From the NCBI RefSeq assembly GCF_030182585.1, contig NZ_JARXOW010000001.1, positions 2,914,001 to 2,978,000 of the forward strand: DNA of 64,000 nucleotides. Reading direction: 5' to 3'. This DNA comes from Pedobacter faecalis (GTDB lineage Bacteria; Bacteroidota; Bacteroidia; Sphingobacteriales; Sphingobacteriaceae). Positions 9,314 through 18,936 of the stretch are shown one piece after another. The notes beneath the pieces were generated by a model. The model searched no databases and was not told the DNA's origin. It saw nothing but the letters and a program-made list of their open reading frames with translations. Positions within the stretch are counted from its first letter, which is position 1, and the number at the start of each line of letters is the position of its first letter. The position numbers were made by a program, and so were the translations under genes.

Positions 9314-10933
9314 ATGAACACAAAGAATATTAGTTATCTTGTATTATTCATTTGCATCTTGGGATGTACCGGCTGTAAATACAACGATGGTTATGATGGA
9401 GGTATGGTTAGTTCCTATATTTCTAATTTCGATTTGAGAAAGGTGTACAAGGGCAGCGACGTTACGCTTACTACAGCGAACCTGCTTGGTGCAACCAGCA
9501 TCCGGGGCGTGGTCGTTTCAGACCATTCCGGGAATAATATGCCTGCAGGTCTACTTGCGGTTCAAAATACACGTCCGGTGGGGGCAATCGACTCTCTGCG
9601 GGGCATTTCAATAGCTTTGGGACCTGATGCCGCCACCTACGTGCCGGGCGACTCAGTACATGTCCGGATTGAGGGTGGCGTTTTAACCCGCAAAGATGGC
9701 ATTTTGCAAATAACTGGGTTGCCGGCAAGTAATGTCAATAAAGTTGCCAGCGACCGATTCATCCCGGTAAACCGCGTGCCGAGTAGCGCTATCCTGGCGC
9801 GTCCTAACGATTATGAAAGCACGCTGGTAGCCATTGTAAAGGCTGGGTTTGATCCCATTGCAGGCGAGGGAGATACCTATAGCGGGGATAAAACGATCAA
9901 CGATGGCTTCGATAACTTTACGTTATATACAGCCCCTACGGCTACGTTTGCTAACCGAAATGGGCTTAATTTTAATGCGAATTATTACGGCATTGTATTT
10001 AATACGGTCGATGCTAACGGAAAATTGAAACCACAGCATCGCATCCGTACATTGAATGATATACAACCGTTGAGCTCTACGCCGGATATCGCAGCGATCA
10101 TTATCTCGGGTTTCATGGCTGACCTTGAAGGGGGCGATGGCAATTATGAATATATGCAGTTCCTGGCCACCCGCGACATCAACTTTTCTGTTACGCCTTA
10201 TTCGGTTGTCGTCACCAACAACGCGGGTGCAAGTAACCCTGGTGGTTTTCCATCTTTGGGATGGGCGACAGGTAGTCTGGCCACCAGCGGCAACGCAAGG
10301 ACGTATAAATTCAACCTGACCTCCGGCACAGTAGCCAAAGGTCAGTATTTTTATGTGGGTGGTTCGGCTAAATTGATTAATGGTCCGAATTCAACGAGCA
10401 TTTCTTCTGCAAAATGGATCCGGTCGTTTAACTACAGCACAACGAACGGTGACGGTTTCGGACTTAAAACTTCGGGTTTGTTTGCCAATAGTGGTAACGC
10501 TTCCGGTTTTGCTGTGTTTGAAGGGACGGATGTTGATGTAAATAAGGCGCCGATTGACGTGGTGTTCATCGGTGCAGGCGGCAGTCTGTTTAATGGTTCA
10601 ACGGTAGGTTACCGTATTGCGAATACGGACTTTTACGACAAAATCGATCCAATCACACTTAAGCCCCAGCCGTTCTACCGAAGCGGAGGAAATACACTTA
10701 GTTTTAATTATACGCTTCCGGCCGACCAAGGCTTTTGGAATATGCTTGGCGGTGTTTACAATGAAACACTGGGCAAATGGGTAAAGGCCAGAACGCAAAA
10801 TAACATTGATCTGTCAAAAACATCCACATTACGCGATATTGAAGGAAACTGGCTCCGGCAGTCGCTCGACAACGATGGTAATGTTGTACGTACCGACACG
10901 ATTGCCCCAACTAAATTAAAATCACAACTATAG
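9314..10933 (+). CDS. DUF5689 domain lipoprotein, likely accessory surface binding protein
   Basis: Lipoprotein of about 539 residues. The start at 9314 (MNTKNISY) gives a clean lipoprotein signal with the lipobox LGCTGC. The same frame stays open upstream to 9104, but that stretch lies inside the SusD gene and is rejected. Residues about 30-255 fit DUF5689, an OB-like fold found in Bacteroidota surface proteins. Residues about 260-530 form a beta-rich region. No catalytic motif is evident. Between SusD and a phosphoesterase it probably binds or presents the substrate at the cell surface; that role is inference from position. Confidence 0.8.
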   Translation: MNTKNISYLVLFICILGCTGCKYNDGYDGGMVSSYISNFDLRKVYKGSDVTLTTANLLGATSIRGVVVSDHSGNNMPAGLLAVQNTRPVGAIDSLRGISIALGPDAATYVPGDSVHVRIEGGVLTRKDGILQITGLPASNVNKVASDRFIPVNRVPSSAILARPNDYESTLVAIVKAGFDPIAGEGDTYSGDKTINDGFDNFTLYTAPTATFANRNGLNFNANYYGIVFNTVDANGKLKPQHRIRTLNDIQPLSSTPDIAAIIISGFMADLEGGDGNYEYMQFLATRDINFSVTPYSVVVTNNAGASNPGGFPSLGWATGSLATSGNARTYKFNLTSGTVAKGQYFYVGGSAKLINGPNSTSISSAKWIRSFNYSTTNGDGFGLKTSGLFANSGNASGFAVFEGTDVDVNKAPIDVVFIGAGGSLFNGSTVGYRIANTDFYDKIDPITLKPQPFYRSGGNTLSFNYTLPADQGFWNMLGGVYNETLGKWVKARTQNNIDLSKTSTLRDIEGNWLRQSLDNDGNVVRTDTIAPTKLKSQL

Positions 10934-10939
10934 CATAGC

Positions 10940-12352
10940 ATGAACAGAAGATCTTTTCTACAGAGCGCAGGCTTTATTGCGGGCAGCGCTTTCATCAGCC
11001 TCAAAACCAATGCTTTTTCGAAGCTGGAGCGGGCGAAAACAATCCGCGGCAGGGTGCTTGACGGCAAGCGCGGAGTTGCTAATGTGGTCATATCAGACGG
11101 TTTTTCAGTGGTACTTACCGATGCAAAGGGAAGTTACTCCATTACACCGCATGAGAAGGCAACCAATATTTTTATGAGCACTCCCTCCGGGTATGAATTT
11201 AAAACCAATGCTAACATTGCGAGGCATTATGAGAAGCTGGGAAGCAGAAACGAGTATGATTTTACATTAAACAAGCTCAGGAGGAATGATAATAAACATC
11301 ATTTTATCATTTGGGCTGATCCTCAGGTACGGACAAAAGATGATGTACAGCAAATGATGGAAACATCAGTCCCAGATACCATTGCACAGATCAAGGCGCT
11401 GGGGCCGGGTGCGCTTGTCCACGGTATCAGCGTGGGTGATATCGCCTGGGATTTCCTGGAATTTTTTGAAGATTATAATAAGGCGGTCGCGTTGATGGGT
11501 ATACCGTTTTTTCAGGCTCTGGGAAATCACGATATGAACTACCGGGAGGGTGGCGACGATACCTCCGACCGGACTTTCAAAGAATTTTTCGGGCCTACGT
11601 ATTATTCATTCAACCGCGGTAAGGCGCATTATGTTGTACTCGACGATGTCCGCTACCTGGGTGAGGAGCGTAAATATGATGGTTACATCACCGAGGCTCA
11701 GTTGGAATGGCTTGCCAAGGACCTGCAGCACGTTAAAAAAGACCAGCTGCTAATCGTTAACCTGCATATCCCTGCACACAACAGCGTAAAGAACAACGAT
11801 GCGCTTTATAAAGTGCTTGAAGGCTTCACCAATGTGCATGTGATGTCTGGTCACACCCATTACAATGTGAACAATATCACAGGCGGCATTTATGAACATA
11901 ATCATGGAGCTGTTTGCGGCGCCTGGTGGTCGGGTAACATATGTTCAGACGGCACACCCAGAGGTTATGGAGTGTATGAGGTAAACGGAACTGAATTGTC
12001 CTGGTTTTACAAATCAACCGGTTTGCCAAAAGAACATCAGATGGCCCTGTACATCGACACGCTTACCAATCAGAAGCGATTGCTGGCCAATGTGTGGAAC
12101 TGGGATCCTGAGTGGGAAGTTAGTTATGAGATTGATGGCAAAAAAATGGGCGCTTTAGCGCGGCAGGACGGAACAGATCCTGAGGCACTAAGGTTACATA
12201 ATTTAGGCAAACCTGCCAAGGGACGGGCCTTTACGAAACCGACCCAGACAGGCCATCTTTTTATGGCTCATTTTGCGCCTGGGGTTAAATCTGTAAAGGT
12301 GATTGCGAAGGATCGCTTTGGCAACATATATACAAAAGAGCAGACCGTTTGA
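10940..12352 (+). CDS. Tat-exported calcineurin-like metallophosphoesterase
   Basis: Exported phosphoesterase of 470 residues. The start MNRRSFLQSAGF carries a twin-arginine-like motif. An N-terminal beta-sandwich (about 35-105) precedes the catalytic core, which shows WADPQ (metal Asp), VGDIAWD, ALGNHDMNY (Asn/His), LHIPAHN and SGHTHYN. A C-terminal beta domain (about 330-465) completes the MetallophosN-Metallophos-MetallophosC architecture of Bacteroidota. It probably removes phosphate from a phosphomonoester or phosphodiester in the periplasm. It starts 7 bases after the DUF5689 gene, so it belongs to the same unit as the SusCD pair. Confidence 0.9.
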   Translation: MNRRSFLQSAGFIAGSAFISLKTNAFSKLERAKTIRGRVLDGKRGVANVVISDGFSVVLTDAKGSYSITPHEKATNIFMSTPSGYEFKTNANIARHYEKLGSRNEYDFTLNKLRRNDNKHHFIIWADPQVRTKDDVQQMMETSVPDTIAQIKALGPGALVHGISVGDIAWDFLEFFEDYNKAVALMGIPFFQALGNHDMNYREGGDDTSDRTFKEFFGPTYYSFNRGKAHYVVLDDVRYLGEERKYDGYITEAQLEWLAKDLQHVKKDQLLIVNLHIPAHNSVKNNDALYKVLEGFTNVHVMSGHTHYNVNNITGGIYEHNHGAVCGAWWSGNICSDGTPRGYGVYEVNGTELSWFYKSTGLPKEHQMALYIDTLTNQKRLLANVWNWDPEWEVSYEIDGKKMGALARQDGTDPEALRLHNLGKPAKGRAFTKPTQTGHLFMAHFAPGVKSVKVIAKDRFGNIYTKEQTV

Positions 12353-12416
12353 TTGAGGCGTTAGAAGAGGCATCTTTATTCTTTTAAAAAAAAATGCCTA
12401 TTTTTACTGCCCGCTT

Positions 12417-13379
12417 ATGGAACAGATAAAAACATCATTCGATTTTGAAAAACCTTTGGCCGAACTGGTCCAGCAGATTGATAAAATCAAACAAGTTGCA
12501 GAAAAGACAAAGGTAGATATGTCAGCGACCCTTTCTGAGCTCGAAGCTAAGGCTGAGGAGACCAGAAAGGGTTTGTATACCAACCTCACCGGCTGGCAAA
12601 AAGTTCAGATGTCACGACATCCTGAAAGACCACAGACGCTTGATTACATTAACCTCATTTGTCAGGATTTCATTGAACTTCATGGCGACAGAACGGTAAA
12701 AGATGACAAGGCAATTGTTGGGGGTTTTGCCACGATTGACGGACAGACCGTCATGATCATCGGCCACCAAAAAGGAAAAAACACCAAGGAGCGCCAATAC
12801 AGAAACTTCGGTATGGCCAATCCGGAAGGATATCGTAAAGCCTTGCGTTTAATGCGGCTGGCTGAGAAGTTTAATAAGCCGGTTATCTCGTTTATCGATA
12901 CTATGGGCGCCTACCCAGGCTTGGAAGCTGAAGAGCGTGGACAAGGGGAAGCCATTGCCCGTAATCTTTTAGAGATGTCGGTTTTAAAAGTACCGGTAAT
13001 CTGCTTTGTAGTAGGTGAGGGCGCGTCGGGAGGAGCTCTAGGCATTGGTATTGGTGATAAGGTGTATATGCTCGAACATACCTGGTATTCGGTGATCTCA
13101 CCAGAGTCATGTTCATCCATCCTATGGAGAAGTTGGGACTACAAAGAAAAAGCCGCAGAGTGTCTTAAGTTAACCTCTGACGATATGTATAGCAACGGAT
13201 TGATTGATGGGATTATCAGAGAGCCGCTGGGCGGTGCGCATCAAAACCCGGAGCAAATGGCGGAAACGATGAAGGCACAGATAATAAGCGATTTAAAGGA
13301 GCTTAAAGAAATGGACAAAGATCAAATGATTGCGGCCAGGATTGATAAATTCTGCGCAATGGGAGTGGTTGTAGAATAA
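12417..13379 (+). CDS. accA: Acetyl-CoA carboxylase carboxyltransferase subunit alpha
   Basis: Moves the carboxyl group from carboxybiotin to acetyl-CoA, giving malonyl-CoA for fatty acid synthesis, in complex with AccD in the cytoplasm. The 320-residue length is normal. The N-terminal coiled segment (about 1-60) is followed by the crotonase-like core with [23 protein letters not shown] and the oxyanion region [12 protein letters not shown]. It stands alone here (no accD nearby), ends 17 bases before a strong terminator, and converges on the DUF2723 gene. Confidence 0.97.
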   Translation: MEQIKTSFDFEKPLAELVQQIDKIKQVAEKTKVDMSATLSELEAKAEETRKGLYTNLTGWQKVQMSRHPERPQTLDYINLICQDFIELHGDRTVKDDKAIVGGFATIDGQTVMIIGHQKGKNTKERQYRNFGMANPEGYRKALRLMRLAEKFNKPVISFIDTMGAYPGLEAEERGQGEAIARNLLEMSVLKVPVICFVVGEGASGGALGIGIGDKVYMLEHTWYSVISPESCSSILWRSWDYKEKAAECLKLTSDDMYSNGLIDGIIREPLGGAHQNPEQMAETMKAQIISDLKELKEMDKDQMIAARIDKFCAMGVVVE

Positions 13380-13395
13380 AAGGTATCGTAGAATA

Positions 13396-13432
13396 AAAAG
13401 GGGCGGTGGTCAATATGAACACCGCCCCTTTT
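13396..13432. terminator. Bidirectional rho-independent terminator between accA and the GT117 gene
   Basis: AAAAGGGGCGGTG (13396-13408) pairs perfectly with CACCGCCCCTTTT (13420-13432), a 13-bp stem with an 11-base loop. The A and T tracts at the stem ends make it work in both directions, serving two convergent genes. Confidence 0.9.
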
Positions 13433-13449
13433 ATGTTTCGTTGGTTTTG

Positions 13450-16400
13450 TTACTGTCGTCCGAAGTATACAGATAAGCGGCCTTCCAATCCAGCAAATAT
13501 ATCGTTTATAGATTTCGCTAGCTGGGGCTGATTGTTTGACGCTGCGGTTTCTGACATCTGGTTTAAGAAAGACATTCCTAACTGAATGTTCTGAGTGCCT
13601 ATCAGCTTATTCTTACTCTGGCATACATCGGCAAGATAGGTTAACTCTTTCTGAATGTATCGGGAAGCGCGTTCCATAATATCATTGGCGCGTTTGGTTT
13701 CGCCGAGCGTATAAAGATGCTCTGCCATAAAATATGCACCCATAGTTGAACGCAGGCCGTAAAACTTTTCTGGCATCACTTCAAAATATTTCGCTGCTAC
13801 TTTTTTTGCGTCCTCCGTCCGGCCTTGTTTTAATAAGCCCGAGATTGTGTTGTTAAAAATATTGGTGAAGATTGAGATGTCGTCGGCCGACTGGGGGTCG
13901 AGATACTTTGCATTTTTCACGTTGCCCCAGACGAATTTGTTCATTACGTTATTGTAAAGTGCCGGCGTGTTCACAAGCTCGGTCCTCGAATCTGAAGCTG
14001 TATCGACTTTCAAAGGCCTCAAGCGCAGAGCCAGCCCTTCATTATAAAGGTAATTATCGAGCCCCAGGTATTGCTCAGAAGGTACTGTGCTCGCGAAATA
14101 AACGGGACGCTTCCAGTCGTTGTGCGCTAGTACGTCAAGTAGAGCCAAGGTGCCTTTTGTTACATAGTTCTTATTGAATGTCCAGCTCATTTCCGAGACG
14201 ATATTTGCTGAGTCGGCGGCGTTTACTACCCCGTTTTTGATGACATCATTTTTATTTATGGTAATCTTAAGGTTCTTTGTTGGTAAGAAGTTGACCTTTT
14301 TGCCGTCCTGTAAAGGCATTTTGTCATCATCATCGTCCGAAAGCAGCAGGTCTACTACGTTTTTTAGTTCAACGGCGCCGGCGATCTTATAGTCCTGATA
14401 GTACATTACATCTCTTACGCCCTGCACGTATTGCGGTTCTTTCATTGACAATGGCAATGGATCCGACTCGTTTTGTCGCCTTTGCATTCCGTTAATATAC
14501 CAATCCGTGTCAAACAAGCTCAGATTCACCAGACGGATGTCAGGTCTGATGTTTTCTACTTCTTGCGCATACCAAAGCGGATATGTGTCATTATCTCCAT
14601 AAGTAAACAAAATCGCGTTCGGGGCACACGATTCGAGGTAATCCACAGCGATGTCGTGCGCTACCATTTTGGTCGACCTGTCATGGTCGTCCCAGCCTTG
14701 AGCAGCCATAACTACCGGCGCAGCAAATAAAGCGAGTACAGTTGCCGCGATGCCGGCGCTTGCCGGATTTAGTTTTTTGCTAAACCATTCCTTGATGCCT
14801 AACACACCAAGACCTATCCATATTGCAAAAGCGTAAAATGATCCGGCGTATGCATAATCACGCTCTCGTGGTTCGAGTGGTTTTTGGTTAAGATATAATA
14901 CAATGGCTATTCCCGTAAAGAAGAATAATAATGCTACAATGCCTGCATCTGTTTGTTTCCGTTTGAAGTGCCACACAGCACCGATGAGGCCGACGATGAG
15001 GGGAAGGAAAAAGAAACGGTTATATGCATTGCTTTCCGCAATAGATGGCGGAAGATTTTTCTGGCTGCCAAGCAACATGGCGTCTATAGGTTTTATACCG
15101 CTTAACCATTGGCCTTCATATACGCTACCTTGTCCCTGGTCGTCATTTTGGCGCCCAACAAAGTTCCACATAAAATAACGCATATACATATGCCCCAACT
15201 GATAACTGAAGAAAAACTTTATGTTGTCGATCAACGTGGGGAACTTCGTGTCATCCAGTCCGAGCATGTCTTTGTAATACCCGACGTGATTAGGGTCATC
15301 GCTGTACATCCGAGGGAAAGGAGTGGTTCTATCGTATACATAGTCCATTTTTCTGCCAGTTTGTACATACTGGTCCTCGCCTTTACGATAAAGTTTCTTT
15401 CCTTCTTTGTATTCGACAGGCTGAGAGTTGTAGTTTGGGCCAAAAAGTAACGGGCGGTCGCCATACTGCTCCCTGTTCAGGTAACCAAGAAAGGAGAAAG
15501 CATTGTCAGGGTCACTGTTATTCAGGTTCGGGTCGGCCTTGGCCCGTATAATGATCATTGCGAATGACCCATATCCAAATATGATGAGCACCACCGATAG
15601 CAGAGCGAGATTAAGAACTTTTTTCTGATGCTTTATTGAATAACGGATTCCCCAAACGAGGCCGCTAATCAGAAGAACAGCAAAGAATATAACCCCACTA
15701 CCAAAACCCATACCGAGTGTGTTCACGAAGAAAAGGTCAAAATAAGCTCCAAAGGAAACCAGATACTGGATAATCCCGTATTGAATCACAGCAAGAATAA
15801 GCACTCCCACGAAAGCGGTCTTAACAATCCCGGAGGTAGTTGCCTTTTCAGTTTTCTTGAAGTAATATACGAAAGCAAGTGCAGGTATGGTCAGTAAGTT
15901 TAACAGGTGAATACCGATGGAGAGGCCCATGATATATGCGATAAAGAGTAACCATCGGTCGGCCCTTGGTTCATGAGCCACGGCCTCCCATTTCAGGATG
16001 GCCCAGAACACAATTGCTGTGAATAAGGAAGAAAGTGCGTAGACCTCAGATTCGACTGCAGAAAACCAGAAACTGTCAGAATAGGTGTATGCCAAGGCAC
16101 CGACGACCCCTGAGCCTATTATGCCGATCAGGTTTGACTTGCTGATTTCCTCGCCTGGCTTTATCAACACTTTCTTTGCAAGCGCGGTGATGGTCCAAAA
16201 CAGGAAAAGTATGGTCGCGCCGCTGGCTACGGCCGAACCAAGGTTCATAAAATAAGCGACCTTTGTCACATCGCCCATAGCAAGCAGCGAGAAAAAGCGC
16301 TGTATCATCAGGAATAGTGGCGCGCCTGGCTGGTGCACCACCTGCATCTTTAATGCTGAAGCAATAAATTCACCGCAATCCCAAAAGCTTACAGAGGGCT

Positions 16401-16479
16401 CCAGTGTTAATATATAGGTTAAAGTGGCAATTGCGAAGCAGAGCCAGCCCGCTATGTTATTAATCTTCGAATAGTTCAT
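13450..16479 (-). CDS. DUF2723 / TMEM260-like GT-C glycosyltransferase (GT117)
   Basis: Large polytopic membrane protein of 1009 residues. About a dozen hydrophobic helices fill residues 10-580; the rest is a soluble C-terminal part with helical, TPR-like stretches. The first extracytoplasmic loop holds the acidic motif FWDCGEF (about residues 32-38), the position of the catalytic Asp/Glu in GT-C enzymes. The family is PF11028, whose human member TMEM260 is a protein O-mannosyltransferase. A role in glycosylating exported proteins is plausible but unproven for Bacteroidota. It is transcribed alone and converges on accA. Confidence 0.85.
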   Translation of the reverse strand: MNYSKINNIAGWLCFAIATLTYILTLEPSVSFWDCGEFIASALKMQVVHQPGAPLFLMIQRFFSLLAMGDVTKVAYFMNLGSAVASGATILFLFWTITALAKKVLIKPGEEISKSNLIGIIGSGVVGALAYTYSDSFWFSAVESEVYALSSLFTAIVFWAILKWEAVAHEPRADRWLLFIAYIMGLSIGIHLLNLLTIPALAFVYYFKKTEKATTSGIVKTAFVGVLILAVIQYGIIQYLVSFGAYFDLFFVNTLGMGFGSGVIFFAVLLISGLVWGIRYSIKHQKKVLNLALLSVVLIIFGYGSFAMIIIRAKADPNLNNSDPDNAFSFLGYLNREQYGDRPLLFGPNYNSQPVEYKEGKKLYRKGEDQYVQTGRKMDYVYDRTTPFPRMYSDDPNHVGYYKDMLGLDDTKFPTLIDNIKFFFSYQLGHMYMRYFMWNFVGRQNDDQGQGSVYEGQWLSGIKPIDAMLLGSQKNLPPSIAESNAYNRFFFLPLIVGLIGAVWHFKRKQTDAGIVALLFFFTGIAIVLYLNQKPLEPRERDYAYAGSFYAFAIWIGLGVLGIKEWFSKKLNPASAGIAATVLALFAAPVVMAAQGWDDHDRSTKMVAHDIAVDYLESCAPNAILFTYGDNDTYPLWYAQEVENIRPDIRLVNLSLFDTDWYINGMQRRQNESDPLPLSMKEPQYVQGVRDVMYYQDYKIAGAVELKNVVDLLLSDDDDDKMPLQDGKKVNFLPTKNLKITINKNDVIKNGVVNAADSANIVSEMSWTFNKNYVTKGTLALLDVLAHNDWKRPVYFASTVPSEQYLGLDNYLYNEGLALRLRPLKVDTASDSRTELVNTPALYNNVMNKFVWGNVKNAKYLDPQSADDISIFTNIFNNTISGLLKQGRTEDAKKVAAKYFEVMPEKFYGLRSTMGAYFMAEHLYTLGETKRANDIMERASRYIQKELTYLADVCQSKNKLIGTQNIQLGMSFLNQMSETAASNNQPQLAKSINDIFAGLEGRLSVYFGRQ

Positions 16480-16663
16480 TTTTGTTATTAGTCGTTTGTG
16501 TTACTAAGCATTAACAGCAGCCGAAAATAAAGAATAAGATTTGAAATCGAAGCATGGGCAAGTCAGTTTAACATATTTCCGGCTAGCATCGTTTCGTCAT
16601 GTGAAAGTAAAGTGTATTTCGATGTACCGGTTTTAGCTCCACAAATTCTATTTTCAGCGTAGT

Positions 16664-17371
16664 ATGGTTGGAAGCAAAGTGCTACTTATTGAAGATACTC
16701 AGGAACTGGTGTCGGTAATATTGAGAGGAATTGAGGGTGAGGGAGTGGAAATGAGCGTCGCTGCTGACGGCGACACCGGGCTGGCGATGGTTCTCAAGCA
16801 TCATTTTGATCTGGTGATTCTGGATATTATGTTGCCGGGCATTAATGGAATTCAGTTGTGCCGGGAGATCAGGAAAAGAAACAGCAGTATTGCAATACTT
16901 ATGCTTACCGCCCTTGGGAGCACGGAAAACATTGTCACAGGTTTGGATAGCGGAGCTGACGACTACATGGTAAAGCCCTTCAAGCTGGTGGAGCTAATAG
17001 CCAGGATGCGAACATTGATTCGTCGAAGCAGGTATAATCATATTTCGTCAGATACCATTACCCTTGGAGGTATAGAGGTCAATACCGTGTCTAAGACAGC
17101 ATTGCGCGACGGTCAGCAAATCAGTTTAACCGCTACGGAATATCGCCTGCTGGAATACCTGTTGAAGAATCAAAACAAGGTACTTTCCAGAATTCAGATA
17201 TTGGAGAATGTCTGGGACATTGATTTTAACATGGGTACGAACGTGGTAGACGTATATATCAACTACCTCCGCAAGAAGATTGACAACAGTCCGGTTGGTA
17301 AAATCATTCACACGGTTTTTGGTATGGGGTATATTGTAAAGCTAGAAATGCCCAATGAAAATCCAAACTAA
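16664..17371 (+). CDS. OmpR/PhoB-type response regulator
   Basis: DNA-binding response regulator of 235 residues. The receiver domain shows the acidic pair ED at the start (LIEDTQ), the phospho-acceptor Asp54 (LVILDIMLPG), Thr in MLTALGS and Lys104 (MVKPFK). The C-terminal winged helix (about 130-230) has the family segments LTATEYRLLEYLL and VDVYINYLRKKID. It overlaps the kinase gene by 17 bases, so the two are translationally linked. Winged-helix regulators of this class bind two 7-base direct repeats set 11 bases apart; two such boxes lie just after the kinase gene. Confidence 0.96.
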   Translation: MVGSKVLLIEDTQELVSVILRGIEGEGVEMSVAADGDTGLAMVLKHHFDLVILDIMLPGINGIQLCREIRKRNSSIAILMLTALGSTENIVTGLDSGADDYMVKPFKLVELIARMRTLIRRSRYNHISSDTITLGGIEVNTVSKTALRDGQQISLTATEYRLLEYLLKNQNKVLSRIQILENVWDIDFNMGTNVVDVYINYLRKKIDNSPVGKIIHTVFGMGYIVKLEMPNENPN

Positions 17372-18725
17372 GATCACACTTCTGTTTTTTTGTATCGGCA
17401 CGGCTGGCTTACTGGTATTCCATTATGCTATTTTTTATTTCGTCTCAGACTTCAATTTTGAGGATTTTTATAAACGTTTGGATACCCGATCCAAACTTAC
17501 AGCTGAAGTAAGCATTCATCCTGATGAACGCTCTGCGGATTATGCAGAGATGCGGGCACGTTACCTTGAAAAGATGGAAGATGAGAAAAATTATGTTTTC
17601 AAAATTGATTCTTTAGAAAATCCGGACTTCAAAAACTCTATAGGTCTTCCTCCCTATTTTTACAAAAATATAGTTGAAAATGGTACAGCGCGGTTTAGCC
17701 GTGATAATATGTTTTACTATGGGCGATTGTTTAACAAGAATTCAAGCCGTTACATTGTTGTGGTATCCGCTTCTGATCCGTCAGGATTTCATGAGCTGGA
17801 AGTTCTGCGCAGAGCATTGATCGTTCTCTTTGGTGTTTCGGTGCTGCTTACATATGTGGCAGGTAAGATCTTTTCTCACTATATGGTGCGGCCGCTGACC
17901 GCGGTTATCAGGAACGTAAAGAATATTTCAGCAAATAACCTGCACCTCAGACTTAATGAGCTGGATGGAAAAGACGAGATGTCTGAACTTGTGCTGACGT
18001 TTAATAATATGCTTAACCGCCTCGAAACGGCATTTGCTACGCAAAATAACTTTGTCAGCAATGCATCACATGAACTGAAAACGCCAATCGCTATAATCAC
18101 GGCGGAACTGGAATTGATGCTTTCAAGGCAGAATCTTGATCATGATACGCGTGTATCTGCGAATCGCGCACTTGCTCATGCAGAAAAGCTCGGGCACATT
18201 ATCACCAGCTTACTCGGTCTTGCGCAGACGGGTTTTGACGGAAAAAAGCAAAACTGGCAAAAAATTCGCATTGACGAGCTCGTGCTTACTGTTGCAGACT
18301 CCGTGAAGAAAATTGTACCTGACAGTGTAATCCATATAGATTTTTCTCTATTGCCGGGAGAAGAAGAAAAGCTCTGCACGGAGGGCAATGTTAACCTGCT
18401 ACAACTAGCCGTCAGCAACATCGTGATTAACGCTTGTAAATATTCCAATAATCAACCTGTTGAAATCAGGATCATTGCTGAAAACGAGCGGATCGCTATT
18501 GCGGTAACCGACAAAGGAATTGGCATACCCCTTAAGGAGCAGCAGTACATTTTTGAACCTTTTTTTCGGGCATCAAATACCGGACACTTTCAAGGGCATG
18601 GAATCGGCCTTCCGCTAACACTGAATATTATACGTCTTCATAACGGATCTATTGGTATTCGTTCGGAAGAGGAAGTTGGCACGGAAATGCAGATTATTCT
18701 GCCCGTTTGTCGATCCTTCTGCTAA
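17355..18725 (+). CDS. Sensor histidine kinase
   Basis: Inner-membrane kinase of 456 residues. TM1 lies at about residues 8-30 and TM2 at about 153-178, enclosing a periplasmic sensor of about 120 residues with no recognised fold. A HAMP linker follows, then the dimerisation helix with the phospho-acceptor His239 (NASHELKTP) and a catalytic domain with N box NIVINACKYS, G1 DKGIGIP and G2 GHGIGLP. All key residues are present. Its partner is the overlapping response regulator. The signal is unknown; the downstream stress, channel and thiol genes suggest an envelope or ionic/redox stress. Confidence 0.95.
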   Translation: MKIQTKITLLFFCIGTAGLLVFHYAIFYFVSDFNFEDFYKRLDTRSKLTAEVSIHPDERSADYAEMRARYLEKMEDEKNYVFKIDSLENPDFKNSIGLPPYFYKNIVENGTARFSRDNMFYYGRLFNKNSSRYIVVVSASDPSGFHELEVLRRALIVLFGVSVLLTYVAGKIFSHYMVRPLTAVIRNVKNISANNLHLRLNELDGKDEMSELVLTFNNMLNRLETAFATQNNFVSNASHELKTPIAIITAELELMLSRQNLDHDTRVSANRALAHAEKLGHIITSLLGLAQTGFDGKKQNWQKIRIDELVLTVADSVKKIVPDSVIHIDFSLLPGEEEKLCTEGNVNLLQLAVSNIVINACKYSNNQPVEIRIIAENERIAIAVTDKGIGIPLKEQQYIFEPFFRASNTGHFQGHGIGLPLTLNIIRLHNGSIGIRSEEEVGTEMQIILPVCRSFC

Positions 18726-18736
18726 GCCTGAGAACG

Positions 18737-18756
18737 TTTTCTAATGAAATTCTAAT
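18737..18756 (+). promoter_or_regulatory. Direct-repeat box 1 (TTCTAAT-N4-TTCTAAT)
   Basis: Two identical 7-mers TTCTAAT (18739-18745 and 18750-18756) are spaced 11 bases start to start, the geometry of a PhoB/OmpR-family dimer site. It lies 12 bases after the kinase stop. A degenerate copy (box 2) lies 102 bases downstream. Confidence 0.5.
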
Positions 18757-18838
18757 ATTTATTAAAAATTTAGGGAAATTCTGCGGTTTTATTCCTTGAA
18801 GCTATGAGATCCCTGGTGTTCCTAGGTATTGTGGTCCT

Positions 18839-18873
18839 TTTTCTAACGGAATTTTAATTTTTGTCTTAGTTTG
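18839..18873 (+). promoter_or_regulatory. Direct-repeat box 2 with adjoining -7 element for the USP-like gene
   Basis: TTCTAAC (18841-18847), four bases, then TTTTAAT (18852-18858) repeats box 1 with 17 of 20 bases shared. TTAGTTTG (18866-18873), one base off the TAnnTTTG consensus, starts 8 bases later. The box therefore covers the -33 region, as in class II activation by PhoB-like regulators. A start near 18880 would leave a leader of about 55 bases before the ATG at 18937. Confidence 0.5.
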
Positions 18874-18936
18874 TCCTAATAGCAGTGAGGTAATATTGTG
18901 TACAAGCATTTAAAGTTACACTTAAAATTACCGACT

